A stretch of DNA of 5,883 bases, from NCBI GenBank assembly GCA_037445245.1, contig JBBIKU010000145.1:1-5883 (forward strand), written 5' to 3'. The notes beneath the pieces were generated by a model. That model worked only from the letters and a program-made list of their open reading frames with translations, did no database searches and was not told the origin of the DNA. This stretch comes from JBBIKU01 sp037445245 (GTDB lineage: Bacteria > Chloroflexota > Anaerolineae > Anaerolineales > Anaerolineaceae). Shown one piece after another: positions 1 through 5,883 of this stretch. Both the position numbers and the translations under genes were made by a program. How positions within the stretch are numbered: position 1 is the first letter of the stretch; every line of letters starts with the position of its first letter.

Positions 1-1528
1 CAGCCCAGGTACTCGACCTGCCGACGGCTTTGCTGCAAGTCCATTTTCCAGACAACGCCGATTTGCTCAAACAAGCCCGCTCCCGTCTGGCGTTCGATGA
101 AATTTTTCTGCTGCAACTGGGGGTGATGCGCCAAAAGCAGAGCTGGCAGTCGACCTCTGCCCAGGTTTTCGAAAGCCCACCGGATTGGTTAGAGAGTATC
201 TACAACCGTCTGCCTTTCCCACTCACCCATGCTCAAAAAGAGGCGTTACAGGAAATTCGCAAAGATCTGGCTTCGGGACGTCCGATGAACCGCCTGCTGC
301 AAGGGGACGTCGGTTCAGGCAAGACGGTTGTGGCTGGCATCGCCATTGCCGCGGTTGCCCGCGCCGGTTGCCAGGCTGCTTTCATGGCGCCCACAAGCAT
401 CCTCGCCGAACAGCATTACCGCTCATTCAATTCACTGCTGGCGAACAGCAGCACCAGCCCTGCGCCCCTGCATCCGGATAAGATCGCCTTGTTGATCGGT
501 GACACACCCGAAGCCGAAAAACAGCGCATTCGTGAAGATCTGGCAAACGGCAGCACTAACCTGGTGATTGGCACCCATGCTCTGATCGAAGACCCAATCA
601 CTTTTGACCAGCTTCAACTGGTCGTCATCGACGAACAGCATCGTTTCGGCGTTGAGCAACGTTCTCTTCTGCGTGCCAAGGGCAGCAACCCCCATTTGTT
701 GGTGATGACCGCCACGCCCATCCCGCGTTCGCTGGCATTGACGGTATACGGCGACCTGGATCTCACCGTGGTCGATGAGATGCCGGCCGGCAGGCAGCCG
801 GTCGAAACCCACGTGATTCATCCACTCGAACGCGAGCGCGCCTACCAATNNNNNNNNNNCGCAACCAGGTCAGCCAGGGACGACAGGCATACATCATCTA
901 CCCGTTGGTGGAACAAGGCGATCGAGATGAGGGCAAAGCTGCCGTCGAGGAACATGCGCGCCTTCAGCAAACCATCTTCCTAAATCTTAGGCTGGGGCTG
1001 CTTCACGGGCGCATGAAGCCCGAAGAGAAAGAACAGGTCATGACCCGCTTTCGCAGCGGCGACTACCACGTTCTGGTATCCACATCGGTGGTCGAAGTCG
1101 GGGTTGACGTTCCCAACGCCACCGTCATGATGGTCGAAGGCGCCAACCGCTTTGGTCTGGCGCAATTGCACCAGTTTCGCGGGCGCGTGGGCAGGGCGCA
1201 GCACCAATCCTATTGCCTGCTCATACCGGATACGGAAGATGCGCTCGAGAACGAACGTCTCGCCGTGATGGAGGAAACCAACGACGGCTTCGTGCTCGCC
1301 GAGCGCGATCTCGAACAGCGCGGTCCTGGCGAATTTCTGGGTAAGCGACAATCCGGATTCTCGGAGTTGAAAATGGCAAACCTGAGCGATGTGCGCCTGA
1401 TCGAAAAAGCCCGTCAGCAGGCGTACAACTTGTTCGAGCGCGACGCCGACCTGTCGCTGCCCGAACATGCCGAATTGAAAATCACATTAGACCGCTTCTG
1501 GGGGGGCGGTAGAGGAGACATCAGCTGA
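1..1528 (+). CDS. recG: ATP-dependent DNA helicase RecG, 3' part, interrupted by an assembly gap
   Basis: RecG is a superfamily 2 double-stranded DNA translocase that regresses stalled replication forks and processes branched recombination intermediates. The gene enters from the left edge (first full codon at 3), so the N-terminal wedge domain is missing. Before the gap, in the frame of base 3, I see the linker motif ARSRLAFDE, the Q-like PFPLTHAQKEAL, Walker A GDVGSGKT (303-326), Ia APTSILAEQHY, Walker B DEQH (630-641, followed by RFG) and motif III TATPIPR. After the gap the frame shifts to that of base 860. It reads GRQAYIIYPL, then motif IV LHGRMKP, motif V VVEVGVDVPNA, motif VI QLHQFRGRVGR and the RecG C-terminal translocation region (RDLEQRGPGEFLGKRQSG). 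Both halves together form a normal RecG helicase core, so the frame change is best read as a wrong gap length rather than a broken gene. The stop is at 1526-1528, one base before coaD. The identity is very secure. Confidence 0.96.
850..859. other. assembly gap (10 Ns) inside recG
   Basis: Ten undetermined bases lie between RecG motif III and motif IV. The left half of recG ends with T849 as the first base of a codon, and the right half resumes at c860 as the first base of a codon. The true missing length must therefore be 2 modulo 3, and 10 is not. Alignment from memory with Bacillus RecG (VYEFIEREVQKGRQAY against AYQ, two missing residues, RNQVSQGRQAY) suggests two residues are missing, meaning 5 bases after T849. 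The 10 Ns look like a placeholder. Confidence 0.95.
1512..1517 (+). promoter_or_regulatory. ribosome binding site of coaD inside the recG tail
   Basis: GAGGAG lies within the last recG codons, about 12 bases before the coaD ATG at 1530. The spacing is on the long side. Together with the TGAcATG stop-start junction it suggests that coaD is translated at least partly by coupling to recG. Confidence 0.55.
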
Positions 1529-1529
1529 C

Positions 1530-2054
1530 ATGGTTCGAGCCTTATTCCCCGGCACTTTCGATCCAATTCACAACGGGCACATCGACATTGCCCAGCGAGC
1601 CTCGCGGCTCTTCGATGAACTGGTGGTGGCAGTTTACGACATCCCACTCAAAAGCCTGCTATTCTCTCCCGAAGACCGGCTGCAATTCGTGCAATGCTCC
1701 TTTCAAAACGATCCCAAGATCAAGGTAACCGGTTACTCGGGTTTAACGGTGGACTTTTGTCAAAAAATCGACGCCAAGGTCATCGTGCGTGGGTTACGCG
1801 TCTTCTCTGATTTCGAGCACGAATTCCGCATGGCACTTGCAAATCGCCATTTGGCACCCGATATCGAGGTGGTCTCACTCATCACCAGTGAAGATCACAC
1901 CTTCCTGTCCTCATCCACCGTGCGCGAAATCGCATCTCTGGGTGGCAACGTGCGCGATATGGTGCCTTCCTTTGTCGCCGAAGCCATCAAGAAGCGTTTT
2001 TTTGAGCTCGGCGAAAATCAACAGGTCGTCCCTTTATCCTCGCTTCGGGATTAA
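1530..2054 (+). CDS. coaD: phosphopantetheine adenylyltransferase (CoaD)
   Basis: CoaD transfers AMP from ATP to 4'-phosphopantetheine to give dephospho-CoA, the penultimate step of coenzyme A synthesis in the cytosol. The family usually works as a hexamer. The 174-residue product carries the nucleotidyltransferase signature near its N-terminus (FPGTFDPIHNGH, residues 6-17, with the HxGH motif at 14-17), a conserved lysine at 41, LFSPEDR (44-50), GLTVDF (71-76), the phosphate-binding RGLR (87-90), SDFEHEFRMALANRHLAP (93-110), and the ATP-binding SSSTVRE (127-133). These match the canonical enzyme along its length. The ATG at 1530 is chosen because it places the catalytic motif at the standard distance from the N-terminus and follows the recG stop by one base. 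The protein is about 10-15 residues longer than the usual 160, the extra being a C-terminal tail after KKRFFEL. It is probably co-transcribed with recG. Confidence 0.97.
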   Translation: MVRALFPGTFDPIHNGHIDIAQRASRLFDELVVAVYDIPLKSLLFSPEDRLQFVQCSFQNDPKIKVTGYSGLTVDFCQKIDAKVIVRGLRVFSDFEHEFRMALANRHLAPDIEVVSLITSEDHTFLSSSTVREIASLGGNVRDMVPSFVAEAIKKRFFELGENQQVVPLSSLRD

Positions 2055-2106
2055 AATTGGTCTGAATATTGCAACATCTTGAATCAGCGTTGGGCGGAGG
2101 ATTGGT
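2055..2106 (+). other. 52-base spacer between coaD and the coiled-coil gene
   Basis: The spacer contains no inverted repeat followed by a T-tract and no promoter I can support. Its only clear element is the ribosome binding site at its right end. Continued transcription from coaD is the simplest reading. Confidence 0.5.
2096..2100 (+). promoter_or_regulatory. strong ribosome binding site of the coiled-coil gene
   Basis: GGAGG is a perfect Shine-Dalgarno core lying 6 bases before the ATG at 2107. It fixes the start of the coiled-coil gene and is good evidence that this small ORF is translated. Confidence 0.85.
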
Positions 2107-2568
2107 ATGGATATCTTGCATCTTGTCGATCGATTAGAAGAACTCTTCAATGAAAGCAGATCCATTCCCTTTACCCGCAGCGTCGTCGTGGACGAAGAAC
2201 GCATGTTGGATATCATCGACCAGATGCGCGTCTCCATCCCGGATGAAATCAAGAAAGCACAGCAATTGCTAGCGCAGCGCGAGCGCCTTTTGGCGCAGGC
2301 GCAGGAAGAAGCAAACCGCACCTTAGCGCTGGCGCGCGAAAAGAGCGAGGAGATCATCGAGCGAGATGTCATCGTGCAGGCAGCCAAAGCCCGCGCCGAG
2401 CAGATCATCGCCCAGGTGCAAGCCGAATGCGACGCCACCAAACGCGAAGCAGACGAATACGTTTTGCAGACCCTAACCCACCTGGAGATGGAACTCGACC
2501 GTTCGCTCAGTCAAATTCGAAACGGCATCCGCGCCCTGCAAAGCGAACGGCAGCCGCCGTCGGTTTGA
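2107..2568 (+). CDS. coaD-linked soluble coiled-coil protein of unknown function
   Basis: This 153-residue protein has no function I can name. Residues 1-45 form a small head, MDILHLVDRLEELF, then RSIPFTRSVVVDEERMLDII and a VSIPDEIKKA motif. Residues about 46-145 are one long charged, Ala/Glu/Arg/Gln-rich helix with coiled-coil character, with stretches such as RERLLAQAQEEA, AREKSEEIIERD and AKARAEQIIAQVQAE. The short tail ends in QPPSV. No signal peptide or transmembrane segment is visible, so it is probably cytosolic. From memory, similar small proteins sit beside coaD in Clostridia and Chloroflexota and are often labelled ATPase or ATP synthase subunit B-like. That label most likely reflects coiled-coil similarity only, since there is no nucleotide-binding motif, no membrane anchor and no atp operon here. 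A scaffolding or DivIVA-like structural role is possible but is only inference. It is a real gene: perfect ribosome binding site, operon position and same orientation as coaD. Confidence 0.88.
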   Translation: MDILHLVDRLEELFNESRSIPFTRSVVVDEERMLDIIDQMRVSIPDEIKKAQQLLAQRERLLAQAQEEANRTLALAREKSEEIIERDVIVQAAKARAEQIIAQVQAECDATKREADEYVLQTLTHLEMELDRSLSQIRNGIRALQSERQPPSV

Positions 2569-2590
2569 TCTCCCCCCACCACAAACCCGG
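2569..2590. other. 22-base spacer between convergent genes
   Basis: The stop codons of the coiled-coil gene (2566-2568, plus strand) and lon (2593-2591, minus strand) face each other across 22 bases containing a C-run. An imperfect hairpin overlaps the end of the coiled-coil gene (2544-2562: stem ACGGC/GCCGT, loop AGCC, two extra pairs beyond a one-base bulge). It is followed on the plus strand by GTTTGATCT, which is too T-poor for a convincing intrinsic terminator. Confidence 0.6.
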
Positions 2591-5104
2591 TTAATCTTCA
2601 GTGTTTTCTTCGGCGGATTTCTCTTTCGCCTCCGCTGCCTTTGCCTGTTTAAGGACAGGCGACAGCGGTTTCTTGATCGCTTTTTTTAATGCGATCTCGA
2701 CCACCTCATCCATATGCGACACCGGCATAATCCGTAGCTCTTCGCGCACCTTCTTCGGCACATCGAGCAGATCTTTGAGATTGCGATTGGGCAGAATCAC
2801 CGTTTTCAACCCGGCGCGGTGAGCCGCCAGCACCTTTTCGCGCACCCCACCCACCGGCAACACTCTGCCCCGCAGGGTGATCTCGCCGGTCATCCCGATC
2901 TCTTTTGAGACTTTCCGCTCGGTGAAAGCCGAGATCAACGAAGTGGCGATGGTGATGCCCGCGCTCGGTCCGTCCTTGGGGATGGCGCCTTCGGGAATGT
3001 GAATGTGCACATCCAGCCGCTCGAAGATATCCGGCTCCAGATTGAACACGCTTGCTCGCGCTTTCAGATACGACAGCGCCGCCTGAGCCGACTCCTGCAT
3101 CACTTCCCCCACCTGTCCGGTGATCTGCAAATTGCCCTTCCCCTCAAGGATCAACACCTCAACCGGCATGATTTCACCACCGCCCTCAGTCCAGGCGATT
3201 GCGGTTGCCACGCCAATCTCGTCGACCTGCTCGGCTTCCGGTTGGAAATATTGCGGCACTCCCAACAGCCTTTCCACAGACGCCGCGCCGACGCGCGTCG
3301 GGCGGCTGCGGTTCTCAGATTTTTTGCGGGCAATCTTACGACATATACGCCCGATCTCACGTTCGAGATTTCGCACCCCCGCTTCGTAGGTGTATTCGCG
3401 GATGATACGCCGCAACGCCTGATCCAGAAAACGCAGTTCGCCTGCTTCAAGCCCACTTTCTTCCATTTGGCGTGGGATCAAGAAACGATTGGCGATCTCA
3501 ATTTTTTCCTCCTCAATGTAACCGGGGAACTCGATCACTTCCATGCGATCCAGCAGCGCCGACGGAATGGTTGCCACCGTGTTGGCGGTGGTGATGAAAA
3601 ACACGTTCGATAGATCGTATTCCAGCTCGAGATAATGATCCGAAAAGGTTGCGTTTTGTTCAGGATCGAGCACTTCCAGCAATGCTGCTGCCGGATCGCC
3701 GCGAAAATCGGAGCCGAGCTTGTCGATCTCATCCAGCATGAACAGTGGATTGATCGTACCGGCGCGGCGCATGGTTTGCAAGATGCGCCCTGGCAAAGCG
3801 CCAATATAAGTTCGCCGATGCCCGCGGATCTCGGCTTCATCGCGCACGCCGCCCAGCGAAAGCCGTACGAACTTTCTACCCAAGGCATCGGCAATCGAAC
3901 GACCCAGAGAAGTTTTCCCCGTTCCAGGCGGTCCGACAAAGCACAAAATCGGCTGGCGTGATTTCTTGGGTTTCAGGCTGCGCACAGCAATGTATTCGAG
4001 AATACGGTCCTTGGCTTTTCCCAGCCCGTAATGGTACTCATCCAGAACCTTGGCGGCGTTACGAACATCGAGATTATCTTCCGATCGCACGCTCCACGGC
4101 AATTCGATGATCCAGTCCAGATAGTTGCGGATGATCGCCACCTCGGGCGCCATGGAAGACATTTGCATCAGCCTTTCCACTTCTTTCAGCGCGGCTGTAC
4201 GAGCCGCTTCCGGCAGCTTCCCTTCCTCGATCTTGGCGCGCAGCTCGGCGACTTCACGGATGTGAATGTCCCCCTCGCCCAGTTCGGTTTGAATGGCTTT
4301 CAGCTGCTCGCGCAGGTAGAACTCACGCTGGCTACGATCAACCTCGCTCTGCACCCGCACCTGAATTTCATCCTCAAGCTGCAACACATCCAGTTCCTGC
4401 GCCAACAGCCAGTTGACCCGCTTCAATCGCTCCGCCGGGTCGGTGATCAGCAACAACGTCTGGCGCTCTTTGAAAGGCAGTGAAATGGCGGTGGCGATCA
4501 TATCTGCCAGCCAGCCCGGCTCAGCGATGTTCATCGAAAACAGGTGCGCTTCCTCAGGCAGGCTGCGATCCAGTTGCACACACCGCTCGAACAGATCACG
4601 GGCGGTGCGCATTAGCGCATCCATGGGATGATCGACCTTGACTGGTTCAAGGATGGGGCGGGCGCGCACCACAAAGAAGGGCTGCGTCCGGACAAAGTCG
4701 ACAATCTCAACCCGGCGACGTCCCTGCACCAATGCCGAACTGTTGCCTTCGGGCATGCTGAGCAAGCGTCCGATGGCAATCTCGACCCCAATCGGCAGAA
4801 AATCCTCTTGTGTCGGTTCATCCACCTCGGGGTCGCCCTGCACCAGCGCAATCGCTGTCTGGAAATTGTATTGCGCATCCTGAACAGCCAGCAGGTTGGA
4901 GCCGGGCGGGATGAACACCGGAGAAATCATGTGAGGGTAAACCACGATATCTCGCAGCACAAACACGGGGCATTCAATCAACCCGTCCCGGTCCGGCATC
5001 CCGTCCGGAATGCGATAAAGCTCCTCGGTTCTTTGATGCAATGTGGAAGAGAATTCCTCCGAATCCCCCTGCTGCGATAACCAATCAGCCGGTCTCATAC
5101 CCAT
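2591..5104 (-). CDS. lon: ATP-dependent protease Lon (LonA type, S16)
   Basis: Lon is a homo-hexameric cytosolic AAA+ serine protease that unfolds and degrades misfolded and regulatory proteins. Numbered from the upstream start (837 residues): a polar extension (1-43); the LON substrate-binding domain (about 44-235, opening CPVFVLRDIVVYPHMISP); a helical linker (about 240-340, with SQREFYLREQLKAIQTELGE); and the AAA+ module. The AAA+ module has Walker A GPPGTGKT (391-398), Walker B FMLDEID (455-461), sensor-1 Asn508, a candidate arginine finger Arg520 and sensor-2 Arg578 in EAGVRNLER. The protease domain (about 620-812) carries the catalytic Ser714 in PKDGPSAG and Lys757 in VGGVREKVLAAHRAG, the Ser-Lys dyad of LonA. 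The Lys/Glu/Ala-rich tail (about 812-837) is variable. All key residues are present, so it should be active. The start may instead be Met3 (5098), which overlaps the folC stop as ATGA and has AAAGG 6 bases upstream, giving 835 residues. No heat-shock promoter is visible, and lon appears to follow folC in one transcript. Confidence 0.97.
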   Translation of the reverse strand: MGMRPADWLSQQGDSEEFSSTLHQRTEELYRIPDGMPDRDGLIECPVFVLRDIVVYPHMISPVFIPPGSNLLAVQDAQYNFQTAIALVQGDPEVDEPTQEDFLPIGVEIAIGRLLSMPEGNSSALVQGRRRVEIVDFVRTQPFFVVRARPILEPVKVDHPMDALMRTARDLFERCVQLDRSLPEEAHLFSMNIAEPGWLADMIATAISLPFKERQTLLLITDPAERLKRVNWLLAQELDVLQLEDEIQVRVQSEVDRSQREFYLREQLKAIQTELGEGDIHIREVAELRAKIEEGKLPEAARTAALKEVERLMQMSSMAPEVAIIRNYLDWIIELPWSVRSEDNLDVRNAAKVLDEYHYGLGKAKDRILEYIAVRSLKPKKSRQPILCFVGPPGTGKTSLGRSIADALGRKFVRLSLGGVRDEAEIRGHRRTYIGALPGRILQTMRRAGTINPLFMLDEIDKLGSDFRGDPAAALLEVLDPEQNATFSDHYLELEYDLSNVFFITTANTVATIPSALLDRMEVIEFPGYIEEEKIEIANRFLIPRQMEESGLEAGELRFLDQALRRIIREYTYEAGVRNLEREIGRICRKIARKKSENRSRPTRVGAASVERLLGVPQYFQPEAEQVDEIGVATAIAWTEGGGEIMPVEVLILEGKGNLQITGQVGEVMQESAQAALSYLKARASVFNLEPDIFERLDVHIHIPEGAIPKDGPSAGITIATSLISAFTERKVSKEIGMTGEITLRGRVLPVGGVREKVLAAHRAGLKTVILPNRNLKDLLDVPKKVREELRIMPVSHMDEVVEIALKKAIKKPLSPVLKQAKAAEAKEKSAEENTED

Positions 5105-5883
5105 CCTTTTTCCCCAACCATAAGCGGGGTGTGCATCTTCTCCCAGGTGTCGCGAACAGCAGCCGCCACGAACAGGCTGCCAGTCGCCACCACCGCCGCG
5201 TCTTTGCCCGCCAAGGTCAAAGCCTCCTGCAAGGCAGCTTCAACCGGCAGCACCACCTGCGCCTGTTTGCCGTGCTGGTGAGCCAGTTCAACCAGTTTCG
5301 CTGCCGGCATGGCACGCGGGTGAAACGATTCGGTGGCTATTACCTGCCGCACGCGCGGCAAAAGCTCGCTGAACATTCCCGCCACATCTTTGTCTTCTGA
5401 AGCCCCAAAAATGAGGATCACCGGCTGACCCGCCAGATAGTCATCAATCGCCAGACGCAGCTTCAACGCCGAATCGCGGTTGTGAGCTGAATCGATGATC
5501 AGCGGCGGCGAACGGCGTAAAACCTCGAAACGCCCCGCCCACTGCACGCGGCTGAACCCGGCTTGAATGTCCGCCTCGCTGACCCGCAGCCCTTCACGCC
5601 GGGCGACCTGCAGTGCGGCGTAAGCCGTGGCGGCGTTCTCTACCTGGTGATAACCCAACAGCGGAATGAACAGCCGCGTCGGCTCCCATGCCAGGCGCCC
5701 ACCGGATTCGATGAAATCATTCACCAGCGGTTGCTCTTGTGCCGACCACACCAGAAACGACTGTCCACTGATCGAACGCGACCAGGCAGAAAAGAGATAA
5801 TCCACACCCACTTGGACCACTGGAGCACCGCGTTCGCTGGCAATCTGCTTCACCACCCGCAGCGCTTCTTCTTTCTGCGGTGA
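5095..5883 (-). CDS. folC: folylpolyglutamate synthase / dihydrofolate synthase (FolC), C-terminal part
   Basis: FolC belongs to the Mur ligase family and adds glutamates to folates in an ATP-dependent ligation; in many bacteria it also makes dihydrofolate from dihydropteroate. The gene runs off the right edge, leaving the C-terminal 262 residues of a protein usually near 430, so the Walker A loop is outside the window. The fragment opens with SPQKEEALRVVKQIA, a typical segment before the substrate domain. It contains LLGYHQVENAATAYAAL (75-91), the family motif WAGRFEV (115-121), IIDSAHNRDSA (129-139, the D-x-AHN motif between the central and C-terminal domains), FGASEDKD (159-166) and the closing TGSLFVAAAVRD (234-245). 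The motif has Arg where many homologues have Pro after AHN. Reading continues upstream of the GTG at 5856 to the window edge, so that codon is internal. The stop (5097-5095) overlaps a lon ATG by the ATGA arrangement. Identification is strong; whether it has both activities cannot be told from this part. Confidence 0.95.
   Translation of the reverse strand, partial: SPQKEEALRVVKQIASERGAPVVQVGVDYLFSAWSRSISGQSFLVWSAQEQPLVNDFIESGGRLAWEPTRLFIPLLGYHQVENAATAYAALQVARREGLRVSEADIQAGFSRVQWAGRFEVLRRSPPLIIDSAHNRDSALKLRLAIDDYLAGQPVILIFGASEDKDVAGMFSELLPRVRQVIATESFHPRAMPAAKLVELAHQHGKQAQVVLPVEAALQEALTLAGKDAAVVATGSLFVAAAVRDTWEKMHTPLMVGEKGWV
5105..5109 (-). promoter_or_regulatory. ribosome binding site of lon inside the folC tail
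   Basis: On the minus strand the sequence AAAGG lies 6 bases before the ATG at 5098 but directly abuts the ATG at 5104. The spacing therefore favours 5098 (Met3 of the longer version) as the lon start. A GGGG run at 5115-5112 is 7 bases from the 5104 start and keeps the longer version possible. Confidence 0.5.

Noticed and set aside
860..983. Continuation of the left recG frame beyond the gap
   Set aside because: The residues after the gap in that frame (such as ATRSARDDRHT) do not resemble RecG, while the other frame does. It is an artefact of the placeholder gap length.
432..1468. Minus-strand open frames of 138 and 162 codons opposite recG
   Set aside because: They are antisense to strongly conserved RecG motifs and show no family features of their own.
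905..1528. A separate helicase-like gene or second recG fragment starting inside the window
   Set aside because: The reading frame continues upstream of 905 to the N gap with RecG-specific sequence (GRQAYIIYP), so it is the 3' half of the same recG, not an independent gene.
2107..2568. ATP synthase subunit B or V-type ATPase subunit
   Set aside because: There is no N-terminal membrane segment, no nucleotide-binding motif and no atp genes nearby. The resemblance is generic coiled-coil composition.
4031..5080. Plus-strand open frames of about 150 codons opposite lon
   Set aside because: They lie entirely within the complete, motif-rich lon gene, show no recognisable domain and have no convincing ribosome binding site. 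They reflect codon bias of the minus strand.
1..5883. Mobile elements, CRISPR arrays, tRNA or rRNA genes, defence or biosynthetic systems
   Set aside because: No direct repeats with spacers, terminal inverted repeats, transposase motifs or structured RNA genes were seen. Almost every base belongs to a core gene.

Overview
The window is an ordinary housekeeping segment of a bacterial chromosome, moderately GC-rich and densely coded. It most likely comes from a Chloroflexota bacterium of the Anaerolineae type. That placement rests on my memory of protein flavour (the Lon N-terminal region, and a coaD-linked coiled-coil gene also seen in Clostridia) and was not searched. The scaffold contains a run of 10 Ns, so it is probably a draft or metagenome assembly.

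Layout. Plus strand: the 3' part of recG (1-1528, interrupted by the N gap at 850-859), then coaD (1530-2054) one base after the recG stop, then a 153-residue soluble coiled-coil protein of unknown function (2107-2568) with a strong ribosome binding site. Minus strand: the 3' part of folC (5883-5095, running off the right edge), followed by a full-length lon (5098 or 5104 down to 2591). The folC stop overlaps a lon start as ATGA. The two blocks converge on a 22-base spacer (2569-2590) with no convincing intrinsic terminator.

Functionally these are unrelated core genes: replication-fork rescue (RecG), the penultimate step of coenzyme A synthesis (CoaD), ATP-dependent protein quality control (Lon) and folate polyglutamylation (FolC). 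The tight spacings suggest two transcription units, recG-coaD-coiled-coil gene and folC-lon. No promoter, riboswitch, tRNA, rRNA, CRISPR array, insertion sequence or attachment site could be supported.

I did not find an exciting undescribed system. The points most worth checking are the small uncharacterised coiled-coil gene, the assembly gap that falsely splits recG (its true length can be predicted from the reading frame), and the lon start choice at the folC overlap.
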